DNA of 61,412 nucleotides, from NCBI GenBank assembly GCA_910583695.1, contig CAJTZL010000009.1, forward strand, positions 1 to 61,412, written 5' to 3'. The notes below the pieces were generated by a model. The model ran no database searches and was not told the DNA's origin. It saw only the letters and a program-made list of their open reading frames with translations. This stretch comes from an uncultured Oscillibacter sp. Its GTDB lineage: Bacteria; Bacillota; Clostridia; Oscillospirales; Oscillospiraceae. The position numbers were made by a program, and so were the translations under genes. This document shows positions 42,613 through 50,570 of this stretch, in pieces (the first letter of the stretch is position 1; every line of letters begins with the position of its first letter).

Positions 42613-43656
42613 TCACACGCCCAGGGCCCGGACCAGCAGCAGGCACAGGTGGGGGAACACCGCAGTGGCAATCAGCAGGCGGTAAATCTGCACCAGAATC
42701 AGCCGGGGGCTGCTGACGCCGATATCCGCGGAAATCAGGGCCATATCCCCGGCTCCCGCCGGGGTGAGCATCAGCATTCCCTCCCGCAGGGGTACCTGGA
42801 AGCACCGTTCCATCCACCTGCCGAAGAGGTATGCGTTGGCTAGCAGGACGGCAATGGTGATCACGACGGCGGAGAGCACCGTAATCGGATTTCCAAATTT
42901 GCCGGGGTCCAGCAGTCCCCCGATGTACGCGCCGGAGACCACCTGGGCCGCCTGCCGGAGCCAAGAGGGAAAGGGAATGGAAAAGCCGGAGAGATTCAGC
43001 GCGAAGGTGATGAACAGGGGAACGAGAATGGAGGCGGCGGGGATGTCCAGCCGGTTTCCCAGCCACGCCCCGGCGGAGGAAACCGCCAGCGCCAGCAGAA
43101 GCCGGGCCGCGCCCCGGCGGTCCGTTTTTCCGCCCCTTCGAGCGGCGGACTCCCCCGCCCCCTCCGGCATGGGGGGGGTGATGCGCTGCACCACCGTGGG
43201 AAACACCGCCACCCCCACCACCAGCCGGCAGAAGTGGACCAGAAGCACCTTGGATGCGTCCGTGCCGAAGTCCACGGCAATCAGCGTCACGTCGGAGATG
43301 CCCCCGGGAACCGCGCAGACAAGGCAGGTCAAAAGGTCGGAGTACCCGCTGAGAAACAGCAGCCCGCCGACGGCCACGTTGACCAGCAGCAGTGAGGCGG
43401 TGATCATGAGGACCGGCCGGCCGAAGGTTTTCAGCTGGCGGAAATCGTCCCGGCCGGCGGAGCAGCCGATGAAGACCCCCGCCACAACCTGGGCAATGTG
43501 CTTGAAGCCGGACGGTACCGTTCCCATGTGAAAGCCGGCGGTCAGCACCGCCGAGGCGGCTACCGCGCCGATGAGCATGCCCGCCGGAATCCGCTTCCGG
43601 TAGAACAGCAGGCCCGCGGCGGTGCAGAGCGCCAGCGTCAAAGCCGTCTGGACCAT
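42613..43656 (-). CDS. AbrB-family (PF05145) membrane protein
   Basis: A 347-residue membrane protein with two homologous halves, each with several helices; GTVPSGFKHIAQVVAGVFIG and SWLRQAAQVVSGAYIG are the equivalent motifs. The family is named AbrB for historic reasons and is a probable transporter with no firm substrate. Both halves also share VPGGISDVTLIA and TPAGAGDMALIS near the middle and end. It lies 13 bp after the regulator gene, and 30 bp before the LarA-like gene, so it belongs to the same operon. Confidence 0.85.
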   Translation of the reverse strand: MVQTALTLALCTAAGLLFYRKRIPAGMLIGAVAASAVLTAGFHMGTVPSGFKHIAQVVAGVFIGCSAGRDDFRQLKTFGRPVLMITASLLLVNVAVGGLLFLSGYSDLLTCLVCAVPGGISDVTLIAVDFGTDASKVLLVHFCRLVVGVAVFPTVVQRITPPMPEGAGESAARRGGKTDRRGAARLLLALAVSSAGAWLGNRLDIPAASILVPLFITFALNLSGFSIPFPSWLRQAAQVVSGAYIGGLLDPGKFGNPITVLSAVVITIAVLLANAYLFGRWMERCFQVPLREGMLMLTPAGAGDMALISADIGVSSPRLILVQIYRLLIATAVFPHLCLLLVRALGV

Positions 43657-43669
43657 GAAGGCCCCCCTT

Positions 43670-45556
43670 TTATCTGGATTCTTTTGTCCCCTCCTGCCGC
43701 TTGCTCATCCGCCAGAGGGTGGTCCGGCTGACCCCCAGCTCCCGGGCGATTTCCTGCTTGGTCTTGCCCGGCGGTACGGGGGGAAGAACCGGCGAAGGGA
43801 CCGGCGGGGAAAGGACCGGGGCCCCGGAGACGGCGGAAAAGCCGTGCAGCTCGTTGAGGTCCTTTACCGTCACGTCCGCCGCGTCGGAGAGGACCACCAG
43901 CCGCTCGCAGATGTTGCGCAGCTCCCGGACATTGCCGGGCCAGGCGTAATGCTGCAGGAGCTCCTGGGCCTCCTGGGTGAGCTTGGGAACCTGCTTGCCC
44001 AGGCCCGCCGCCAGGATGCGGAGCTGACCCTCCATCAGGGGAATCACGTCATCCGGCCGCTCCCGCAGGGGCGGGATGGAAATTTCCAGGGCGTTGAGCC
44101 GGTAGAGAAGGTCGCTGCGGAATTTCCCCAGGGCGATCTGCTCCCGGATGTTCACATTGGTGGCGGCGATGACCCGGACGTCGATGGGGATGACCGCCGC
44201 GCTGCCGATGCGGCGGATTTCCTTCTCCTGGAGGACCCGCAGCAGCTTTGCCTGTAGGGCCACGGGAATCTCCCCGATTTCGTCCAGGAAGATGGTTCCC
44301 CGGTGGGCCAGCTCGAAAAGGCCCATCCGCCCCTCCCGGGACGCACCGGAGAAGGAGCCGGGCTCGTAGCCGAACAGCTCGCTCTCCAGGAGGTTTTCCG
44401 GCAGCGTGGCGCAGTTGATGGCCACAAAGGGCTGGGACATCCGCCCGCTGGCGGAGTGGATGCTGTGGGCGAAGAGCTCCTTGCCGGTGCCGGTCTCCCC
44501 GGTGATGAGCACGTCGGAGTCCGCCCGGCTGAACTTTTTGGCAATTTCCACCTTCTTCCGCATCTCCGGGTTTACGGCGATGATGCTGCGGAAGGTGTAC
44601 TTGGCGGTGGGGCCCTTCCGGACCAGACTCTTGCGAATCTGGCGCTCCTCCTGGAGTATCTTGGAGGCGGCGCTGGTGGTAATCAGGGTGCCCACGCCGG
44701 AGTCCTCACCGGAGATGAGCTTATAGCGGACGTAGTACTTCTGGCTGCCAATTGTCACCAGCTTCTCCTCCCCGTCCCGGCAGGGCTCCTCCCGGTTTCC
44801 GATGAAGGTAAGCCCGGCGTCCAGGCGCTGGACGGAGCCTCCCCGCCAGCCTGGGATGAAGGCCAGGCCGTAGAGCTGGTAGGCCTGATCGTTGGCCTCC
44901 AGGATGTGACCGGTTTCGTCCACCGCCATTACCGCGTCGTCGCTGTTGTCCAGGATCATGCGGATGATGTTGGTTTTTGTCCGTTCCGTGTTGATGAGCC
45001 TCGCGGCGTTCAGGGCCTCCTGGATGGCCCGCTCCAACGTGGCGGGCCGGATGTGGATATAGGTGCAGGGGAAGTCCTGCTCCCGGCAGATGTTGCTGAC
45101 GGTGCCGCCGCTGACAATGGCTCCCATGCCGTCCCGGCGGCAGGCCTCCACCGCCTCATAGGCGCTCTCCTCGTCCACAATGTCATAGATTTTCAGCTCC
45201 GCCCGGCAGAGCTCGCTGAGCCCCGGGAGCACAGCTTCCAGCCCCTCGTGGTGGATGCAGAGGCCGATCTTCTCCGGGTGGAAGGCCTCCCGGCACTCCA
45301 GCAGGGCGGACAGAATGTCCGTCCCGTCGAAGCCCAGGTGGGTGATGTGCTTCCCGGGGTACAGCCCGCAGAGCATGCGGTAGGTGATGCCCCGGGCGAT
45401 GATGACGTCGTAGTGGTTCAGGTGGTTTAAAATCTCAGGGCTTCCGAAATGGTGAATCGCGTCGATGCGCACCTCATCCGTCTGCATTTTCCGCAGCAGA
45501 TCTCCAATGTAGCCCAGCTGGTCCGGGGAGGGGGCGAACACAATGACATTGACCAT
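43670..45556 (-). CDS. PrpR-type sigma-54-dependent transcriptional activator
   Basis: A 628-residue enhancer-binding protein. Residues about 1-175 form the PrpR_N sensor domain; a PAS domain follows (ILDNSDDAVMAVDETGHILE). The AAA+ domain has Walker A GETGTGKELFAHSIH, a GSFSGA variant of the GAFTGA loop that touches sigma-54, and Walker B TIFLDEIGEIP. The C-terminal Fis-type helix-turn-helix is KTKQEIARELGVSRTTLWRM. It should activate the -24/-12 promoter at 49872-49887 from the palindromes near 50073-50138. Its gene sits in the middle of the operon it would control. Confidence 0.93.
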   Translation of the reverse strand: MVNVIVFAPSPDQLGYIGDLLRKMQTDEVRIDAIHHFGSPEILNHLNHYDVIIARGITYRMLCGLYPGKHITHLGFDGTDILSALLECREAFHPEKIGLCIHHEGLEAVLPGLSELCRAELKIYDIVDEESAYEAVEACRRDGMGAIVSGGTVSNICREQDFPCTYIHIRPATLERAIQEALNAARLINTERTKTNIIRMILDNSDDAVMAVDETGHILEANDQAYQLYGLAFIPGWRGGSVQRLDAGLTFIGNREEPCRDGEEKLVTIGSQKYYVRYKLISGEDSGVGTLITTSAASKILQEERQIRKSLVRKGPTAKYTFRSIIAVNPEMRKKVEIAKKFSRADSDVLITGETGTGKELFAHSIHSASGRMSQPFVAINCATLPENLLESELFGYEPGSFSGASREGRMGLFELAHRGTIFLDEIGEIPVALQAKLLRVLQEKEIRRIGSAAVIPIDVRVIAATNVNIREQIALGKFRSDLLYRLNALEISIPPLRERPDDVIPLMEGQLRILAAGLGKQVPKLTQEAQELLQHYAWPGNVRELRNICERLVVLSDAADVTVKDLNELHGFSAVSGAPVLSPPVPSPVLPPVPPGKTKQEIARELGVSRTTLWRMSKRQEGTKESR

Positions 45557-45609
45557 AGCACTTCCCTTTCTTCACAAGGCGCAGGAGCCCCGCCGCGTCC
45601 AACGGGTCC

Positions 45610-45635
45610 AGGCGGGCCTGAAAACAGGCCCGCCT
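45610..45635 (-). terminator. Hairpin after the tctC-like gene
   Basis: AGGCGGGCCTG (45610-45620), loop AAAA, CAGGCCCGCCT (45625-45635). There is no T-run after it, so it is more likely to stabilise the 3' end of the binding-protein mRNA or dampen the downstream genes. It parallels the hairpin after dctP. Confidence 0.6.
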
Positions 45636-45646
45636 GAGAGAGGGAC

Positions 45647-46690
45647 TCAGCTGATGCCGTTCTCCGCCATGTAGTCGGCTTCGTAATCCGTGACATAGGT
45701 GGTGGCAGCCGCGGTATCCATATACTGGTCCAGCAGCTGGTTGGTCTCCAGGTACTCCTTGTGCCAGGCGTCGGTGCCGGACACCTTGCCCAAGGCGTCG
45801 GACCAGAAGGCCACGGCGGCGTCGCTCATGCTGGCGGGGGCGGCCACGCCGCGCCACACGGGAACCTCCACGTTTTCATAATCGCCGATCTCGGAGAGGG
45901 TGGGGGCGTCCGCCAGATTGCCGCTGTAACGCTCGGTGGACAGGGCCAGGACGGGGTTCAGGTCGCCGGACTCCACGTACTGGGAGGCGGCGGCGGGCTT
46001 GGAGATGACGAAGTCCACGTTGCCGCCCAGGGCCGCGGTGATGGCGTCGGAGGTGGAGTCGTAGGTGATATAGCTCATCTGGGCGTCGGTCAGGCCCACC
46101 TCGGCCAGGAGCTTGTTGTAGGTGGTGATGTCGTCTCCCTTGGAGCCGCCGATGACCACGAAGGTCCCGTTTTTGGCGGCCTCGATGGCGGCGGCAAAGT
46201 CGGTCTGGTCTCCGCCGGCCTTGGCATAGTCGGTCTTGGAGTCAGAGGCGGGGCAGGAGAAGAGCAGCTGCTTATCCACCGCCATGATGGCCAGGATGCG
46301 GAAGTTGGCGGCCCGGTTCTTGGTGTTCTGAACCATGGGCATCAGGTCGCCGGAGTTGAAGGTGAGCAGGTTGTAGTCCGCGTCGCCCGCCTTCATGGTG
46401 GCGATTTTGTTCCGGCCCACTTCGCCCGCGCCGTCGGTCTCGTTGGAGACCACGATGGTCTGGCCGTTCACCAGTCCCTCGTTGGTCATGATCTCGCTGA
46501 TTTTGCGGGAGAAGATGTCGGAGCCGCCGCCGGCGGAGGAGGTGCAGGTCCAGGTAACGGTCTTGCTGGGGGTGAAGGTGTCGGAGCCGCCGCCGGAGCT
46601 GCTGGAGCCGTCGGAGCCGGACTTTCCGCCGCAGGCCGTCAGGGCCAGGAGCATCAGGGCTGCAAGAGTCAGAGCCATCAGTTTTTTCAT
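45647..46690 (-). CDS. TctC/Bug-family substrate-binding lipoprotein
   Basis: A 347-residue extracytoplasmic binding protein of the TctC/Bug family. The signal peptide ends in a lipobox LLALTACGG and a Gly/Ser linker follows. The mature protein begins SKTVTWTCTSSAGGGSDIFS, the phosphate-like loop where Bug proteins hold a carboxylate through water. ITYDSTSDAITAALGGNVDF is the second family block. It partners with the TctA and TctB genes upstream to import a carboxylic acid. Bug proteins bind very different acids, so the ligand cannot be read from sequence. Confidence 0.88.
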   Translation of the reverse strand: MKKLMALTLAALMLLALTACGGKSGSDGSSSSGGGSDTFTPSKTVTWTCTSSAGGGSDIFSRKISEIMTNEGLVNGQTIVVSNETDGAGEVGRNKIATMKAGDADYNLLTFNSGDLMPMVQNTKNRAANFRILAIMAVDKQLLFSCPASDSKTDYAKAGGDQTDFAAAIEAAKNGTFVVIGGSKGDDITTYNKLLAEVGLTDAQMSYITYDSTSDAITAALGGNVDFVISKPAAASQYVESGDLNPVLALSTERYSGNLADAPTLSEIGDYENVEVPVWRGVAAPASMSDAAVAFWSDALGKVSGTDAWHKEYLETNQLLDQYMDTAAATTYVTDYEADYMAENGIS

Positions 46691-46754
46691 GGTAAGTTCT
46701 CCTTCTTTTCAATTATATTTCCATTGAGATTGGAAATCAAATAAAACAGGGGCG

Positions 46755-48278
46755 TCACACCGGGGTTTTCTTCGCGCCCAGCTTCTTGCGGACGGCCTTT
46801 ACCGTCGGGGTCAGAATCAGCACCAGGAACACCGCCAGAAGCACCAGCTTCAGGGGGGAGTCGGCAAAGATATTGAGACTGCCCCGGGAGGCGATGAACG
46901 CCTTGCGCATGTTCTCCTCCAGCATGGGAGCCAGCACGAAGGCCAGCAGCATGGGGGCCGTGGGGAAGCCGTTTTTGTCCAGCAGGTAGCCCACGATGCC
47001 GGAGACAAACATGACGATGACGCCGTACATGGAGTTGGAGGTGGAGTAGGCGCCCACGATGCACACGCAGGTGATAATGGGGATCATGTATTTTACGGGG
47101 ACGCTGAGGATTTTGATGAGGAACGGGATCACCAGGATGGCCACCAGAAGCGTGAAGATGTTGGCCACGTACATGGAGGAGATCAGGCCCCAGCAGAAAT
47201 CGGGGTTCGTGTCAAACAGCAGAGGGCCGGGGTTCAGGCCCCACATCATCAGTCCGCCCAGCAGCACCGCGCCGGTGCCGGAGCCGGGAATGCCCAGGGC
47301 CAGCAGGGGAGCGAAGGCGCCTGCCGCCGCCGCGTTGTTGGCCGCCTCGGAGGCGGCGATTCCCTCAACGGCGCCGGTGCCCATGGGCTCCTCGCTCTTG
47401 AATTTCTTCTGCATGGCGTAGCCCACCATGGAGCCCGTCGTCGCGCCGGAGCCCGGCAGCACGCCCACGAAGGTGCCCACAAAGCCGGAGCGGAGAGTGG
47501 GGGGCAGCATGCGCCTGAGGTCGTGCCCGGTGGGCATGGACTCCTTGATGGAGAGCTTTTGCTTGCTGTCGTCGCTGGCCCGCTTTTCCTCGTCGGCCTC
47601 CCGCTCGTTGATGAGCTTGATGACCTGGGCAAAGCCCACGCAGCCGATGATGAAGGGGGTGAAGGGGATGCCGCCCAGCAGGTACATGTTGCCGAACTCA
47701 TACCGGGGCGCGCCGGAGAGGGTGTCCATACCGATGGAGGCCACCAGGATGCCCAGCATGGTGATGACGATGCCCTTGATGGGGTTCTCCCCGATCAGCC
47801 AGCTGATGGAGGTCATGGCAATCAGCAGGATGATGGTCATTTCCGCGTAGCCGAACATGAGGCCGATGGTAGCCAGTCCGGAGGCGGTGAGGGTCAGAAT
47901 CAGGATGCCGATGGTGCCGCCGATGAAGCTGGCCAGGTTGGCGGTCATCAGGGCCTGGCCGGGGCGGCCCTTCCGGGCCATGGGATAGCCGTCCAGGGCG
48001 GTGGTGATGGCCGGGGAGTCCCCGGGGATGTTCAGCAGAATGGCGCTGAAGGAGCCGCCGTACATGTTGGCGTAGTAGAGAGCGCCCAGCATGATGATGG
48101 CGGTGGTGGGGTTGAACTTGTAGGTCAGGGGCAGCAGCAGGGCGCAGCCCGCCAGAGAGCCGATGCCCGGCATGGCGCCCACTACAAGGCCCAGTACCGC
48201 GCCCAGAAGGCACACGCCGATGTTCTCAGGAGCCAGGGCCACCTGGAAGCCGGCCAGCAGAGACGCAAAGTTTTCCAT
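46755..48278 (-). CDS. tctA: TTT transporter large permease TctA
   Basis: A 507-residue, roughly twelve-helix permease of the tripartite tricarboxylate transporter family. The duplicated signature GxxxGxxPGxG is seen as GAMPGIGSLAG near the N-terminus and GALPG-like GVLPGSGATTGS mid-protein. Further family segments are ILLNIPGDSPAITTALDGYP and LALGIPGSGTGAVLLGG. It forms the carrier with TctB and works with the binding protein 64 bp downstream. Full length for the family. Confidence 0.92.
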   Translation of the reverse strand: MENFASLLAGFQVALAPENIGVCLLGAVLGLVVGAMPGIGSLAGCALLLPLTYKFNPTTAIIMLGALYYANMYGGSFSAILLNIPGDSPAITTALDGYPMARKGRPGQALMTANLASFIGGTIGILILTLTASGLATIGLMFGYAEMTIILLIAMTSISWLIGENPIKGIVITMLGILVASIGMDTLSGAPRYEFGNMYLLGGIPFTPFIIGCVGFAQVIKLINEREADEEKRASDDSKQKLSIKESMPTGHDLRRMLPPTLRSGFVGTFVGVLPGSGATTGSMVGYAMQKKFKSEEPMGTGAVEGIAASEAANNAAAAGAFAPLLALGIPGSGTGAVLLGGLMMWGLNPGPLLFDTNPDFCWGLISSMYVANIFTLLVAILVIPFLIKILSVPVKYMIPIITCVCIVGAYSTSNSMYGVIVMFVSGIVGYLLDKNGFPTAPMLLAFVLAPMLEENMRKAFIASRGSLNIFADSPLKLVLLAVFLVLILTPTVKAVRKKLGAKKTPV

Positions 48279-48296
48279 ATTCCAACGTCCCTCCCT

Positions 48297-48755
48297 TTAC
48301 AGAATCATGTCCAGCAGCAGACCCATGGGGAAGCGGATCTGGAGCCAGAAGGTGAAGACCCCCAGGATGATGGCGGCCATGATCAGCTCGATGATCACAA
48401 TGACCTTCCAAGAGGCGTGCTCCACGAATTTCAGCCAGAGGAAAATGTAGATCAGGCAGCTGGGCACCAGCCCGATGAGGAAGGTGCAGAGGATGATGGC
48501 CGCCGCGCCCAGCATGACCATCAGCTCATTGCGGTTGTACCGGACCGTTTCGCTGTCCCTGTCCCGGGCAATCTGGAGGAAGCAGGCAATGCTGGAGACC
48601 AGCAGCACCACGGCGATGATGATGGGGAAAAAGCCGGGGGTGGGCTGGCCCTTCCAGAAGCCGTAGTCCTTCAGGCCCACGATGATGAACACCAGGGAAA
48701 AGACAATGGTAGCCAGAGGGATGACGGTCCGCAGGTTGATTTTTTTCTTCTCCAA
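48297..48755 (-). CDS. tctB: TTT transporter small permease TctB
   Basis: A 152-residue protein with four hydrophobic segments, the size and topology of TctB. I place the start at TTG 48755, reading LEKKKINLRTVIP, because GGAGAG lies nine bases upstream; the ATG at 48776 includes that site in the reading frame and overlaps it. Family traits are the N-terminal positive cluster, TIVFSLVFIIVGLKDYGFW, and the last segment FTFWLQIRFPMGLL near the C-terminus. It lies between the pdxA-like gene (26 bp) and tctA (18 bp). Confidence 0.82.
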   Translation of the reverse strand: MEKKKINLRTVIPLATIVFSLVFIIVGLKDYGFWKGQPTPGFFPIIIAVVLLVSSIACFLQIARDRDSETVRYNRNELMVMLGAAAIILCTFLIGLVPSCLIYIFLWLKFVEHASWKVIVIIELIMAAIILGVFTFWLQIRFPMGLLLDMIL

Positions 48756-48781
48756 AACGACTCGCTCTCCTTTCAACGGCC

Positions 48782-49795
48782 TCAGCCGGAGATTTTGCCG
48801 CGCTTCGCCAGGGCCATCTTCGCGGTGGTGCGGAGGGCCCGCTCAAAGGAATCCGTGGTGACGCTGGCCTTCCCCACCTTGTCAAAGGCGGTCCCGTGGG
48901 CGCAGGTGGCGATGGGATAGGGCTGGCCGCCGGCCACGGTGATGCACCGCTGGAAGCCCACCAGCTTCAAGGCGATCTGCCCCTGATCGTGGTACATGGT
49001 GACGACCACATCAAAGTCCCCCGCCAGGGCGCTGATGAAGAGGGTGTCGGCGGAATAGGGGCCGGTGACGTTCCAGCCGGTCTCCTTCACCACCTTTTCG
49101 ATGGTGGGGCCGATAACGTCCACTTCCTCCCGCCCGCAGAGGCCGAACTCCCCGCAGTGGGGATTCAGGGCGGCGACGGCAATGCGGGGCTTGCGGCCCA
49201 GGCTCTCGCCGGTGATTTCACCCAGCTCGATGGCCTCCCGGAGGGTGGTCTCGGTGAGGCTGGCGCTAACCTCGCTGATGGGAATGTGGCTTGTGGCCCG
49301 GACGGTCATGAGATCGTCCATCATGTTGACCTCACAGAAGGGGGTGGTGAGGTTGAACGCATGGGCCAGATAGGTGTGCTCGCTCTCGTCATGGAGCCCC
49401 GCCATCTTCATGGCGCCCTTGTGGAAGGGCCCGAAGATGAAGCCCTCGATTTTCCCGGCCTTGCAGAGCTCAATGCCGGTGTCCAGCTGCTTGAGGTCGC
49501 TGGCGCCGCAGTAGGCGTTGGCCTCCCCATAGACCACCTGGGCCGGGTCCTGGTCCTTCAGGTCCAGCACAGGAAAGCCCTTCGTCCAGTCGCACTCGCT
49601 GAGATCTTCGATTACATAGTGGGGCACGTCGCCGCCCACAACCTTCAGGCCGTGCTCGAACATGCGCAGGTCTCCGATGATGACGGGGCGGCAGTAGTCC
49701 TTGTAGTAGTCCCGCAGGGCCAGCATGGCCACCAGCTCCGGGCCGACGCCGGCGGAGTTTCCCAGAAGGACGCCGAGGATAGGCTGTTCACTCAT
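48782..49795 (-). CDS. PdxA2-like 4-phospho-hydroxyacid dehydrogenase
   Basis: A 337-residue PdxA-family dehydrogenase. True PdxA makes pyridoxine precursor; PdxA2 paralogues oxidise and decarboxylate phosphorylated four-carbon acid sugars. Metal and substrate residues are visible in FGPFHKGAMKMAGLHDESEH, VAALNPHCGEFGLCGREE, TMYHDQGQIALK and AHGTAFDKVGKA, with the three His ligands. No DUF1537 kinase is next to it, although such a partner is usual for PdxA2. It is the first gene of the long minus-strand operon, 77 bp downstream of the sigma-54 promoter, so it is unlikely to serve vitamin B6 synthesis. Confidence 0.88.
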   Translation of the reverse strand: MSEQPILGVLLGNSAGVGPELVAMLALRDYYKDYCRPVIIGDLRMFEHGLKVVGGDVPHYVIEDLSECDWTKGFPVLDLKDQDPAQVVYGEANAYCGASDLKQLDTGIELCKAGKIEGFIFGPFHKGAMKMAGLHDESEHTYLAHAFNLTTPFCEVNMMDDLMTVRATSHIPISEVSASLTETTLREAIELGEITGESLGRKPRIAVAALNPHCGEFGLCGREEVDVIGPTIEKVVKETGWNVTGPYSADTLFISALAGDFDVVVTMYHDQGQIALKLVGFQRCITVAGGQPYPIATCAHGTAFDKVGKASVTTDSFERALRTTAKMALAKRGKISG

Positions 49796-49871
49796 AAATC
49801 ATACCTCCACAAATCACCTTTTATCCGCGAAACCCGTCTGATTTCCGCGAACTTGCTTCGGCAAATTATAA

Positions 49872-49887
49872 AGCAAATTTCATGCCA
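49872..49887 (-). promoter_or_regulatory. Sigma-54 (-24/-12) promoter
   Basis: On the minus strand the bases read TGGCATGAAATTTGCT, matching the TGGCAC-N5-TTGCT consensus with GG and GC separated by the required ten bases. The transcript would start about 12 bases further, near 49861, and enter the pdxA2-like gene. It is the only such sequence I found in the gaps of the window. Confidence 0.85.
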
Positions 49888-50072
49888 AAACTGACGCTTC
49901 CCCGCCGCGCGATAACGCAGGAGAGTCTTTTTGTGAATTGTGTGTGAATTGATTGTTATAATTTGAGCAAAGTCACCAGTAAAAAAGCAACAATGCCAGG
50001 CGCGTTTTTACTAGAGATTCCAGGTAAATTATACAGTACTTCCAGCTATATGAAAAGTCCGAAACGTCAATT

Positions 50073-50138
50073 GAAACGCTTGAAACAAAATGTTTCAAGC
50101 GTTTCACCAGAAACACGAAGCAACGTTTCATGAAACGT
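50073..50138. promoter_or_regulatory. Cluster of GAAAC/GTTTC palindromes (putative activator site)
   Basis: GAAACGCTTGAAAC (50073-50086), AAAAT, and GTTTCAAGCGTTTC (50092-50105) form a perfect 14+14 inverted repeat. It overlaps GTTTCACCAGAAAC (50101-50114). A second palindrome ACGTTTCATGAAACGT follows at 50123-50138, and GAAACG precedes at 50061. The cluster lies 185-265 bp upstream of the -24/-12 promoter, the usual distance for sigma-54 enhancers. Confidence 0.75.
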
Positions 50139-50142
50139 CAAA

Positions 50143-50165
50143 AAACCGCCCCGGAAGGGCGGTCT
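50143..50165 (-). terminator. Terminator facing the sigma-54 promoter region
   Basis: ACCGCCC and GGGCGGT arms (50145-50151 and 50158-50164) with, on the minus strand, TTTTTTGACG following. It would stop transcripts from the small gene at 50287-50385 before the enhancer cluster. The bases 49888-50072 and 50166-50286 hold no gene. Confidence 0.8.
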
Positions 50166-50286
50166 TTCGGATGGGCAAAAAAGCTGCGTTTCCGTCCCCG
50201 CCAGGAGACCCGGCGGCAGGAGGGAACGGGGACGACGGCGGGCCGTCGGGCCTCGCCGCACACGCCCTCTCTGTTCCGCAGCATGG

Positions 50287-50385
50287 TTACTTATGATTTT
50301 TCTCCGCAGCCTTCAGTTCCTGCCGCATGCGGTTCAGCTCGTTATAGCGGAGATTCACCAAACCCTGAAACAGTTTACGAAACAT
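50287..50385 (-). CDS. Putative 32-residue small protein
   Basis: A short frame starting MFRKLFQGLVNLRYNELNRM at 50385 and ending at TAA 50287. AAGGAAG lies about eleven bases upstream. The predicted product is basic and amphipathic, a single helix, and is followed by a strong terminator at 50143-50165. It could be a small regulatory or membrane-surface protein, or a non-coding RNA that happens to have a frame. I do not recognise it. Confidence 0.4.
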   Translation of the reverse strand: MFRKLFQGLVNLRYNELNRMRQELKAAEKNHK

Positions 50386-50570
50386 CAATCTCACTTCTTC
50401 CTTTCATTGTGTGTACCACAAGGATAGCACGTTTTCAGAAGAAGTCCAGAGAGAAAATCACGATTTTTCCCGGCAGCGGATGCTTTTATTTGTCTGTTTC
50501 GCACATAATATAGGAACACATTTTATACAATATTCATAAATTCCTTTGCGGCTCCTCCCGGATGATCCCG

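Noticed and set aside
48782..49795. Assignment of the pdxA-like gene to vitamin B6 synthesis
   Set aside because: It heads a catabolic operon with TctABC and a sigma-54 promoter, and no pdxJ is present. PdxA2-type catabolic function is more plausible.
49872..50138. The GAAAC/GTTTC repeat cluster as a CRISPR array or origin
   Set aside because: There are no regularly spaced equal-length spacers and no cas or replication gene. Position relative to the -24/-12 promoter fits an enhancer.
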